Source: JAJCYL01 sp963664285
GTDB lineage: Bacteria > Bacteroidota > Bacteroidia > Cytophagales > Cyclobacteriaceae
Direction of reading: 5' to 3'
Length of the DNA: 64,000 nucleotides
Assembly: GCA_963664285.2 (NCBI GenBank)
Contig: CAXXNX010000073.1
Location: forward strand, 1 to 64,000
Below the pieces are notes generated by a model. The model searched no databases, was not told the origin of the DNA, and saw nothing but the letters and a program-made list of their open reading frames with translations. Numbering within the stretch: position 1 is the stretch's first letter; each line of letters begins with the position of its first letter. Both the position numbers and the translations under genes were made by a program. Shown piece after piece: positions 56,125 to 64,000 of the stretch.

Positions 56125-56239
56125 TTAGCCATAAGTTGGACTCAAATAGAAAGAGTCAATTATAAAGATCAAGACACTGTAGTAATGGAAAAAGTCTTAT
56201 AAATCTGTCTACAATGGTGTACTTGTCAGCCTCTTTAAA

Positions 56240-59200
56240 TCACATATTCCTTCTATACTGCCCACCCACCTCAAATAATGCATGAGTGATTTGTCCCAGC
56301 GAACAGTACTTGGAAGCCTCCATTAAGCCATCAAAGATGTTTTCATTGTTTATAGCTGCCAGTTGAAGTTTGCGGAGCATTTCAACTGATTTTTCACTAT
56401 TGAACCCATGAAGGTTTTGCAGGTTTTTAATCTGCCCTTCTTTTTCTTCCGTGGTAGATCGAATAACTTCTTTAGGAAGAATAGTTGGTGATCCTTTAGA
56501 AGAGAGGAAAGTATTGACACCAATTATCGGAAATTCACCGCTATGTTTTAATGTCTCGTAATAAAGACTTTCTTCCTGGATCTTATTGCGCTGGTACATA
56601 GTCTCCATAGCGCCTAATACGCCTCCTCGCTCGGTGATTCGATCAAATTCCTCCAGAACAGCTTCCTCAACAAGGTCGGTTAACTCTTCAATAATAAATG
56701 AACCCTGTAATGGATTTTCATTCTTGGACAGCCCAAGTTCCTTATTGATGATCAACTGGATAGCCATAGCTCTTCTCACAGACTCCTCAGTAGGGGTTGT
56801 AATCGCTTCGTCGTAAGCATTGGTATGGAGGGAGTTACAATTGTCATAAATGGCGTACAAGGCCTGCAAAGTAGTCCTGATGTCGTTGAAGTCAATTTCC
56901 TGGGCGTGAAGTGATCGACCCGAGGTTTGAATATGGTACTTGAGCTTTTGGGCTCTTTCATCAGCGCCATATTTCAATTTCATGGCTTTGGCCCAAATCC
57001 TGCGGGCTACCCGGCCAATTACTGAATATTCAGGATCAACGCCGTTAGAGAAGAAGAACGAGAAGTTGGGAGCAAACTTGTTAACATCCATACCTATAGA
57101 GGCATAGTATTCCACGAAAGTAAATCCGTTTGATAGCGTCAGTGCCAATTGGGTAATAGGATTGGCCCCAGCTTCGGCGATATGATATCCTGAAATGGAG
57201 ACAGAATAGAAATTCCGTACATTATGGTCTATGAAAAACTGTTGCACATCTCCCATCACCCTCAGGGAGAATTCCGTAGAAAAAATGCAGGTATTCTGGG
57301 CCTGGTCTTCTTTGAGAATGTCGGCTTGAACAGTTCCTCTTACCTGACTGAGTGTTTTGGCTTTAATACGGGTATAAATATCCGTAGGTAAAATCTGGTC
57401 CCCTGTTACCCCGAGTAGCATCAGACCCAAGCCATCGTTCCCCTTTGGTAGTTTTCCATTGTAGTCGGGTCGCTTCTTGCTGCTATCCTTATAAATCTTA
57501 TTTATTTTTTTATGGGTCTCTTTCTCAAGGCCCTTGTCCTTAATGTAAAGCTCGCATTGCTGATCAATAGCGGCATTCATGAAAAAGGCGCAGATGGTAG
57601 CTGCAGGGCCATTAATGGTCATTGATACCGATGTGGCAGGGTTGCAAAGGTTGTAGCCGGAATAAAGTTTCTTGGCATCATCAAGGCAGCAGATGCTTAC
57701 TCCCGAATTCCCAATCTTTCCGTAGATGTCCGGTCGATAATCGGGATCCTCTCCATACAGGGTTACTGAGTCAAAAGCTGTAGACAACCGCTTGGCAGGC
57801 ATGTCCATGGAGACATAGTGGAAGCGTCTGTTGGTGCGTTCAGGTCCTCCTTCACCGGCGAACATCCGGGTAGGGTCTTCATTTTGCCTTTTGAAGGGGA
57901 ATACACCGGATGTAAAAGGAAACTCTCCCGGCACGTTTTCCTGTAGCGCCCATTTAAGTAGGTCTCCCCATGCTTCATATCGAGGTAGACTGACTTTTGG
58001 GATCATGGTGTGTGATAGTGATTCTGTGTGAGTTTTAATCTTTATCTCTTTGTCACGAATCTTATAACTGAAGTTTTCACCCTTGTAGTTCGACACTTTT
58101 TCGGGCCAGCCCTCAATTAATTTCTTATTGCGAGGATCGAAGTTCAGCTCAATATTTCTATAGATTTCCTCTAATTGTGTTGAGATTTCAGTTTGGCCCG
58201 ATTCTTTAAGTGTTGCGATGGTTTTTTGGATGCTGTATAGTTTTTGAGCAGTATCTGCTTGCTGATCTACCCAATTGTCATAATCGCGGATGCTTTCCGA
58301 TATTTCTGATAGGTAACGCGTTCGCTTGGGTGGAATGATGTAGATCTTTTCAGACATTTCATCGGTGACCTCAAGCGATGATTTGAGATCAATGCCTGTT
58401 TTTTCCGTAATCTTTTCCATCAGGGCTTTATACAGCTTATTGGTACCTGGATCATTGAATTGTGACGCAATGGTTCCATAAACCGGGATGTCTTCATCTT
58501 TCGCTTCAAAAAGACCGTGATTCCGCTTGAATTGCTTTTTTACGTCCCTGATGGCATCAAGAGCTCCCCTTTTATCGAACTTATTAATAACTACGATATC
58601 AGCAAAATCCAGCATATCGATCTTTTCCAACTGGGTTGCTGCCCCAAATTCCGGAGTCATAACGTATAGCGATATATCGGAATGCTCTATAATCTCGGTA
58701 TCTGATTGACCAATCCCCGAAGTTTCAAGAATAATCAGGTCATAATTGGCGGCTTTTAGTATATCGACTGCATCTTGTACATATTTAGACAGTGCAAGGT
58801 TTGACTGACGAGTAGCAAGGGAACGCATGTAAACTCTGGGGTGGTTTATTGAGTTCATGCGAATGCGGTCTCCTAGCAAAGCGCCACCGGTTTTTCTTTT
58901 TGAGGGATCTACAGAAACTATACCTATTGACTTGCCCCCAAAGTCCACAATGAACCGTCGTACCAGTTCATCCACCAAAGAAGATTTCCCGGAACCACCA
59001 GTGCCGGTTATTCCCAATATTGGTGTCTTTGATTCTTTGACCTTACTTTTTACCTGATCAAGTACTAACTTTGAGTTATCTGGAAAATTCTCTGCGGCAG
59101 AGATAAATCGGGCAATTGCCTTTGGGTCCTTTTTGGAGATTTCTTCCATTTCACCATTGAGGGTGGTACCAATGGCATAGTCACTTTTTTCCACCAGGTC

Positions 59201-59614
59201 ATTGATCATGCCCTGTAGACCCATTTCCCGTCCGTTATCCGGGGAGTAGATACGGGTAATGCCATGATTATGCAATTCCTCAATTTCTTCAGGAAGAATG
59301 GTGCCGCCTCCACCAGCGAATATTTTGATGTGTCCACAGTTTTGTTCTTTCAGTAGATCAAACATGTATTTAAGATATTCCACATGTCCTCCCTGATAGG
59401 AGGTAATGGCGATGGCATTGGCATCTTCCTGGATAGCACAGTTCACTATTTCTTGTACCGATCTGTTATGACCCAAATGAATTACTTCAACTCCAGTGGA
59501 TTGAATAATGCGCCGCATTATATTAATTGCCGCATCATGTCCATCAAATAAAGAAGCGGCGGTGACGATCCTGATGTGGTTTTTGGGTTTGTAAGGAGCC
59601 AATGAAGCGGACAT
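56240..59614 (-). CDS. icmF: Fused isobutyryl-CoA mutase
   Basis: 1124 residues in three blocks. Residues 15-150 are a B12-binding domain (SLFDGHDAAINIMRR, AIAITSYQGGH). Residues 195-420 are a MeaB-type GTPase (GITGTGGSGKSSLVDE, SVDPSKRKTGGALLGDRIRM). The rest is the acyl-CoA mutase barrel (FPFTSGVFPFKRQNEDPTRM). IcmF interconverts isobutyryl- and n-butyryl-CoA with adenosylcobalamin and carries its own reactivating G-protein. Intact and single-gene. Confidence 0.95.
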   Translation of the reverse strand: MSASLAPYKPKNHIRIVTAASLFDGHDAAINIMRRIIQSTGVEVIHLGHNRSVQEIVNCAIQEDANAIAITSYQGGHVEYLKYMFDLLKEQNCGHIKIFAGGGGTILPEEIEELHNHGITRIYSPDNGREMGLQGMINDLVEKSDYAIGTTLNGEMEEISKKDPKAIARFISAAENFPDNSKLVLDQVKSKVKESKTPILGITGTGGSGKSSLVDELVRRFIVDFGGKSIGIVSVDPSKRKTGGALLGDRIRMNSINHPRVYMRSLATRQSNLALSKYVQDAVDILKAANYDLIILETSGIGQSDTEIIEHSDISLYVMTPEFGAATQLEKIDMLDFADIVVINKFDKRGALDAIRDVKKQFKRNHGLFEAKDEDIPVYGTIASQFNDPGTNKLYKALMEKITEKTGIDLKSSLEVTDEMSEKIYIIPPKRTRYLSEISESIRDYDNWVDQQADTAQKLYSIQKTIATLKESGQTEISTQLEEIYRNIELNFDPRNKKLIEGWPEKVSNYKGENFSYKIRDKEIKIKTHTESLSHTMIPKVSLPRYEAWGDLLKWALQENVPGEFPFTSGVFPFKRQNEDPTRMFAGEGGPERTNRRFHYVSMDMPAKRLSTAFDSVTLYGEDPDYRPDIYGKIGNSGVSICCLDDAKKLYSGYNLCNPATSVSMTINGPAATICAFFMNAAIDQQCELYIKDKGLEKETHKKINKIYKDSSKKRPDYNGKLPKGNDGLGLMLLGVTGDQILPTDIYTRIKAKTLSQVRGTVQADILKEDQAQNTCIFSTEFSLRVMGDVQQFFIDHNVRNFYSVSISGYHIAEAGANPITQLALTLSNGFTFVEYYASIGMDVNKFAPNFSFFFSNGVDPEYSVIGRVARRIWAKAMKLKYGADERAQKLKYHIQTSGRSLHAQEIDFNDIRTTLQALYAIYDNCNSLHTNAYDEAITTPTEESVRRAMAIQLIINKELGLSKNENPLQGSFIIEELTDLVEEAVLEEFDRITERGGVLGAMETMYQRNKIQEESLYYETLKHSGEFPIIGVNTFLSSKGSPTILPKEVIRSTTEEKEGQIKNLQNLHGFNSEKSVEMLRKLQLAAINNENIFDGLMEASKYCSLGQITHALFEVGGQYRRNM

Positions 59615-60074
59615 ACGTCAAGAATTTGGGGTGCAAATTTAGCGAATAAATGTGTCTCAATATCATTGAAGAGTAATTCATTTGAATAAATTAAATTTTA
59701 TAAGGTTGATAATCAGTTACATAGCTATATAGCTAGTTGACTATACTCATAGCGAAAATTTTGTATTAAAGAGCTTATTAGGTTTGTTACCCTAAATTTC
59801 AGTAAATCTTCAAATGCTTATTTTTGAGTATGGAACTGGGTAATGGGATTTATATACTTAGGTAGCCAAAGTAGGGTTAGTGAAATATGTAGCTAATCTT
59901 AAAAATGGTAAGTCACTTTATAAGGAATTGAAAATCCTGCTGATGTCCCATTTGCCAGTGGATTCTTTGCGATACGAATAAAAAGACTGGTGTTCATCCA
60001 AAGCCTTCCTGAAGAAAGTGATCATTATCAAAGTTCCTAACAGGAACTTCTGAGAGCTGTAGGGGTGAGTGAAC
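59615..60074. other. Non-coding stretch of 460 bases
   Basis: No ORF or RNA recognised. Contains the palindrome AGCTATATAGCT near 59726 and AGTTCC/GGAACT near 60035. Presumably holds the icmF promoter. Confidence 0.4.
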
Positions 60075-60542
60075 TCACTTTTTCCTCTTTTTCTGAATTA
60101 TTTCTAATACCTCAGCATCGGCCAGGTCTTTGAATGTATTAAGTGCTTTTTTATTCTCGATTAAATCGTTTATATCAATAACTTTTATCTCAAACTCATC
60201 TAATCGATAGGTTTTTGCTTTCTTAAAAACTCGTGTGAAGTCTACGCCCTTTGTATCGTTTATGATATCTATGGTGGTAGGTACCTCGCCTAACCGGATA
60301 TGTGTGGGAGCGAGAAAATCTTGTTTTTTCAAATTTTCCAGGTCATATCCAAGGCTGATGATAACCTTTTTTAATCTTGTAATATTGAGTTCAGAGTTTT
60401 CATAAAGTATGTCCATGTCACCGGTTGCCCGGTGATATCCATAAATATTAACTGCAATACCTCCAATAAGTACATAGCTTACTTCATGGTGATTCAATAA
60501 TCTTATAAATTCTTGATATTCCGGGTGGAAGTAATCAATCAT
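60075..60542 (-). CDS. Nucleotidyltransferase-fold protein (toxin-like)
   Basis: 155 residues. HEVSYVLIGGIAVNIYGYHRATGDMDILYE is the GG-x(n)-DxD motif of the nucleotidyltransferase fold shared by AbiEii/MenT-like toxins and tRNA- or antibiotic-modifying enzymes. The start overlaps the upstream small gene by eight bases. A toxin-antitoxin role is inference. Confidence 0.6.
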   Translation of the reverse strand: MIDYFHPEYQEFIRLLNHHEVSYVLIGGIAVNIYGYHRATGDMDILYENSELNITRLKKVIISLGYDLENLKKQDFLAPTHIRLGEVPTTIDIINDTKGVDFTRVFKKAKTYRLDEFEIKVIDINDLIENKKALNTFKDLADAEVLEIIQKKRKK

Positions 60543-60720
60543 TGATCGGCATCACTTCAATTTTTTTAGCCATTGGAGCCATGGCTTTTTCCCCGTAGTT
60601 AAGAATCCTTAACTTATTCAATTCCCGGAGTCTTTCTTTTGGAGTAAGACCTAGGAAGTATTCAAAATCCTCTGTTTGAACTTCCTTTTTAGTGAGTATC
60701 CTGGCTTTAGACTTTGGCAT
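60535..60720 (-). CDS. Small partner of the nucleotidyltransferase gene (61 aa)
   Basis: Acidic-basic helical protein (TEDFEYFLGLTPKERLREL). It precedes and overlaps the nucleotidyltransferase gene, the usual place of an antitoxin. IS30 copy 6 ends 27 bases upstream of the start, so the native promoter may be displaced. No named family recognised. Confidence 0.55.
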   Translation of the reverse strand: MPKSKARILTKKEVQTEDFEYFLGLTPKERLRELNKLRILNYGEKAMAPMAKKIEVMPIND

Positions 60721-60746
60721 AGTGCAAATTTAGCTATTTAGTGTCT

Positions 60747-61856
60747 TGTAAGTTCAAGTAATAAGTGCAATTTTCCTTTGTAGCACTTGCTTTGCGTTTA
60801 GGTAATTAAATTTTCTAACAGGGCGTTCATTGATTTTGTTTTCAACAACTTTGATTTGCTCCTCTGTAACAAATCTAATATCTGTTTTCTTAGGATAAAA
60901 CCTTCTGATTACCCCAATCCTATTTTCAACTGTCCCTTTATCCTGACTAGTATAGGGACGAGTGAAATAGGCATCCACATCAAGGGATTGAGCAATCAAC
61001 TCATGTTTAGAAAATGCCATATCATTATCAAAAGTGAGTGTTTCCAGTTTGTGTTTATCCTGAGAGAGTTCCTCCACAATAGCTTCGGCCATTTGATCGG
61101 CATTTTTACTGTGCATCTTTCTGATTCTGGTAAAAAGACTTGCTCGGTCTGTCATCACCAACAAAGAGCCTTTGTGGTTTTTACCCATCATTAAATCGAC
61201 TTCTATATCTCCCAATCGTTCCCTTTTGTTAATGATCTGGGGTCGCTGTTCAATTGATACCCTATTCGGGATAATACCTCTACGATCTTTTCTGTTTCCT
61301 CGTTTGCGCCTTCGTTTGCCATGTTTTAGATATGTGTATAGTTGTTTGTATTCTTGGTTCTCCTGGCGGTTGGTGTGCTTACATTCCCATATCCATTGGT
61401 AAATCCATTCATGGCTAAGTGGACATTCTCTCGTTTTCTTTCCCTGATGGCTGATCAATTCAGGACTCCATCTATCTTCTTGGAGCCGGTTAACTATCCA
61501 GTCTTTCATGGGTTTGGTGAAAATCACTCTTTTTGGCTTTTCTTGATGACGAAGATTGGTCCTCCTTTGTGCATTTGCTGTTCGATAGACACCAGCTCCC
61601 CTACCTCTTGAACCCACATTTCGCTTAAGCTCACGTGAGATCGTAGACGGGTGAAAATGAACGATACAGGCAATCTCCTTTTGAGTAGCTCCTGTTTTCA
61701 ATAATGCTTCAATTTGATACCTTTGATCAATACTGAGATGTGTGTAGTTTTTTGACATTTTGCAATCCAAAGATTGCACTGCTCAGGCTTTTGAAGGATG
61801 AAAAAGCCCTTAAAAGCTTTTTCATCCTTCAATTGCACTTATTAGTTGATCTCAGC
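60747..61856 (-). mobile_element. IS30-family element, copy 6
   Basis: 1110 bp flanked by TCT (60744-60746, 61857-61859), at the same MITE base as copy 4 but in opposite orientation. Confidence 0.95.
60754..61758 (-). CDS. IS30 transposase (copy 6)
   Basis: Intact 334-residue transposase identical to copies 2, 3 and 4. Confidence 0.95.
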   Translation of the reverse strand: MSKNYTHLSIDQRYQIEALLKTGATQKEIACIVHFHPSTISRELKRNVGSRGRGAGVYRTANAQRRTNLRHQEKPKRVIFTKPMKDWIVNRLQEDRWSPELISHQGKKTRECPLSHEWIYQWIWECKHTNRQENQEYKQLYTYLKHGKRRRKRGNRKDRRGIIPNRVSIEQRPQIINKRERLGDIEVDLMMGKNHKGSLLVMTDRASLFTRIRKMHSKNADQMAEAIVEELSQDKHKLETLTFDNDMAFSKHELIAQSLDVDAYFTRPYTSQDKGTVENRIGVIRRFYPKKTDIRFVTEEQIKVVENKINERPVRKFNYLNAKQVLQRKIALIT

Positions 61857-62101
61857 TCTCTCTATGAAAACAACCGTTCTTTTATAAAATAAATTATTAT
61901 GGATGAGACTTTCATTTTCTTTCAATGAGTTGATGCCTGAGTATCAATCGATTAGAAAAAAATGGAAGATTGCCATAAGAATCATTTTAATTTAGGTGTG
62001 TTTTCTTAGAGACACTATTTATCAGATCTGAATGTAGGTGTTGTCAAGCGCTTTCATTTGACAGCACCTCGAGCGCAAAGGGGACTTCCATCCCTTGTGA
62101 T

Positions 62102-63452
62102 TACTCACTTCTCAGCCCTGCACTCGGGCTTGAAGTTGCTGGCTTTAATACAACTATTGAAGTCATCACAAGTGCGGCGATCACGATAAATAAACCGACC
62201 GGAATTCCAGTGATAGGTGAAACATCGATGTAGTAGAGATAAATCATAGCCAGGATCGAATCTGCTACAAAATAACCAAAAGTAGTACATCGGCGATCAG
62301 GGAAAGCCCAAGTATCTTGATGAATGGCTTATTGACGCTAACAATAATCTGGCTGAGTGAAGCGCCCAGTACTTTTCGGATACTGATTTCCTTGGTTTTT
62401 TTAGCAACATTTAATGAAGCCAACGACATTATACCAATAAGGCTAAGAAGACACCCCAAAATAGACAGCCACAAAAAGAGTGTTTTTAAACGATTAGAAT
62501 CCTTCATAGAATCCCCGTATGCAATATCATCCTGCCACCTTTTGGAAAATGGCCTATCAATAGTGTTGGCCCATAGAGCGCTTATTTCAGATTCAACATC
62601 TTTTTGGTCTATTCCGGCAGTTTGAATAACGAGTTTTTTATAAGCCGTATCTGCAATTGTGCTGTAAATAATAGGTTCGGGGGAATAATCTACATAAACC
62701 TGACCATTGATGAGATCATCAATTACGCCAATAATGGTTTTGCGTACGCCCTCCATCTTCACAACTTGATTTAATACATTAAAATCTGCGAAATATTTTT
62801 CAGCAAACCTTTTATTGACAATAATACTCTTGTCGATGTCATTTTCGCTGCCCTGATAAAAATTCCGTCCTTGAACGAAATTTACTCCCATTTTTGGCAG
62901 GAACTCTGCGCCAATGTCGTATGTTGTAACTTCCGCTTTGAGCGTATCGAACTCTATAATCTCCCTGCCAGACCAACCACCAATGTGATGCACAGTGCCG
63001 AAAGATTGCCGGATGAAAGGCAACTTGTCAATCTTTTCTTTTAGTGCTACATATTCATTCTGATCATCAACGTCTAAAATCAAGGTATTTTCAATGTCAT
63101 AACCGTAATCCATGTTTTTGACAAAGTCTACATTTTTCATGAAAGCAAGTCCGGCGACCAGAACTGTGATTGAAAAACTATATTGGGCAATAGTAAGGAT
63201 CTTGTGTAATACGCCAACTCCCTTCAAATTCTGCTTGTGGTTCAAAATAGAAACGGGTTCGAACTTCCAGGCATATAAAGCGGGAAAAAGCCCTGTGATC
63301 AGTGTACAGAAAAGAAGGAATGCAGCAACAAAAATGGACACAATGATTTCGAGGTTAATTAGATTTTTGCACCTGTCTGAGGAAATATTCAGGGTAATTA
63401 ACGAATATAAGAAAAGTGGCCAATAATGATTGTAATCTATCAAGTGGTTCAA
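62102..63452 (-). pseudogene. FtsX/MacB-like ABC permease, 5' truncated and frameshifted
   Basis: Hydrophobic segment LEIIVSIFVAAFLLFCTLITGLFPALYAW, a periplasmic MacB_PCD domain (GVNFVQGRNFYQG, VNKRFAEKYF) and the C-terminal FtsX domain (SLASLNVAKKTKEISIRKVLGAS). Family members have about 800 residues; this starts mid-protein. The frame breaks near 62290, after LSLIADV, and the tail continues FGYFVADSILAMIYLYYIDV in another frame to 62102. Confidence 0.75.
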
Positions 63453-63496
63453 ATATTTCCCAAATGCAAGGATCTATTTTCTATGACTCCACCATC

Positions 63497-64000
63497 TCAC
63501 AATGAAAATGAAGATTTTATTTTGACGGCTATTGATTTTGCCAACAGTGGGGGCACAGAATTACCTATCTGATTGTATTGTGATAAATTATCTTCTAATT
63601 CTTGACCTTTCCTTTTTAACAACTTGCTTGAAATTTGAGTTCTTTTACCCTTAAAAACGTACCAATCGGGAAAGGATTGTAACCTTGCAGCTTCTCGTGC
63701 TGTGATATTTCTTGGTTTGAAGGGATGAATAAAGTTTGAGTAAAAATGAGCCGGAATGGTGTAAGAGACTTGGGCTGGTTTTAAGTGCCTGTAATTAGAA
63801 TGATACTCCTTATTAGACAGTTCACCATTCCCACTTCTTTTTCTTACTCGGTAATCATCATGTAAGTCGCTTAACGAGTAGCCCTGCTGAATTTGTTTAA
63901 AACGCTCTACAAGTCTTTTAGTGTGCTTCATCGCAACGTGATTATGCAATTTGTCAGAATTCCCCCTAGCCCATCTTTGAAAATCATTGAAATATTCACT
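63497..64000 (-). CDS. C5-cytosine DNA methyltransferase, C-terminal part (continues past window)
   Basis: The open frame runs to the window edge. FIHPFKPRNITAREAARLQS and QYNQIGNSVPPLLA are motifs IX-X of the DNA cytosine-5 methyltransferase family. The catalytic PCQ and the S-adenosylmethionine site would be upstream. Possibly part of a restriction-modification system; no endonuclease is visible here. Confidence 0.85.
   Translation of the reverse strand, partial: SEYFNDFQRWARGNSDKLHNHVAMKHTKRLVERFKQIQQGYSLSDLHDDYRVRKRSGNGELSNKEYHSNYRHLKPAQVSYTIPAHFYSNFIHPFKPRNITAREAARLQSFPDWYVFKGKRTQISSKLLKRKGQELEDNLSQYNQIGNSVPPLLAKSIAVKIKSSFSL

Larger units (their letters stand above)
60740..62016. repeat. 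MITE-like repeat, copy 2, carrying IS30 copy 6
   Basis: Without IS30 and one TCT it is about 164 bp, from AGTGTCTCTATGAAAACA to TGTTTTCTTAGAGACACT. ATTT lies on each side (60736-60739, 62017-62020), a possible 4-bp duplication. No coding capacity, so it would need a transposase in trans. Confidence 0.75.

Noticed and set aside
59722..59740. Palindrome AGCTATATAGCT as an operator
   Set aside because: Short, AT-rich and unsupported by any neighbouring regulator; chance is likely.

Overview
The window looks like chromosome of a Bacteroidota bacterium, probably order Cytophagales. Lineage signs are a fused LpxC-FabZ gene, a porX-tsaE-ald cluster (PorX regulates type IX secretion), DUF2911, DUF3109 and DUF1761 proteins, AT-rich intergenic DNA and TAnnTTTG promoter boxes. 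The first 1.5 kb is visibly more GC-rich and is a foreign IS1595-type element. I infer a recently eroding, IS-flooded genome: about half of the window is insertion sequence, many copies are near-identical, and many host genes are broken.

Layout. 1-2.3 kb: IS1595 element in an IS1380 remnant that cuts a ketopantoate reductase. 2.5-9.1 kb: DUF2911, IS30 copy 1, purM, htpG, metK. 9.1-11.7 kb: a PhzF-family gene split by IS1380-A. 11.7-19.7 kb: leftward genes for a membrane protein, DUF3109, HemL, a periplasmic-binding lipoprotein-like protein and GuaA, with IS30 copy 2 inside. 19.7-24.5 kb: IS30 copies 3 and 4 around an outer-membrane protein and a broken repeat protein, a MITE-like repeat, and a nitrilase gene with one nonsense codon. 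24.5-27.3 kb: ABC ATPase, lpxA, lpxC/fabZ. 27.5-33.1 kb: one COG1078-type HD phosphohydrolase gene carrying three insertions. 33.1-37.3 kb: porX, tsaE, ald and a serine/threonine dehydratase-like gene. 37.4-44.6 kb: an IS110 element with a candidate bridge RNA, a porin-like gene, and nested IS1182-like and IS1595-B elements. 44.6-47.4 kb: small regulatory and START-domain genes. 47.4-54.4 kb: a pile-up of IS30, IS1380, IS630 and IS1595-B, part of it an implausible mosaic. 54.8-64 kb: ECF sigma gene damaged by a 34-nt IS30 scrap, DUF1761, icmF, a nucleotidyltransferase pair, IS30 copy 6 in a second MITE, a truncated ABC permease and the end of a cytosine methyltransferase.

How it works together. 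Metabolic genes (purM, guaA, metK, hemL, icmF, lpx, ald) are intact, while accessory enzymes and regulators are decaying. Five of the six IS30 copies have clean 3-bp duplications. Every complete IS1380 copy sits at TTAA, and removing it with one TTAA restores the host frame exactly, the behaviour expected of piggyBac-like transposases. Three IS families carry a hairpin just before, or over, the transposase start. The most notable non-coding signal is a three-stem RNA upstream of the IS110 transposase whose second loop repeats a 12-nt sequence found at the left side of the element.

Limits: calls come from reading sequence and family knowledge only. Many one-base frameshifts lie in homopolymers and could be sequencing errors.
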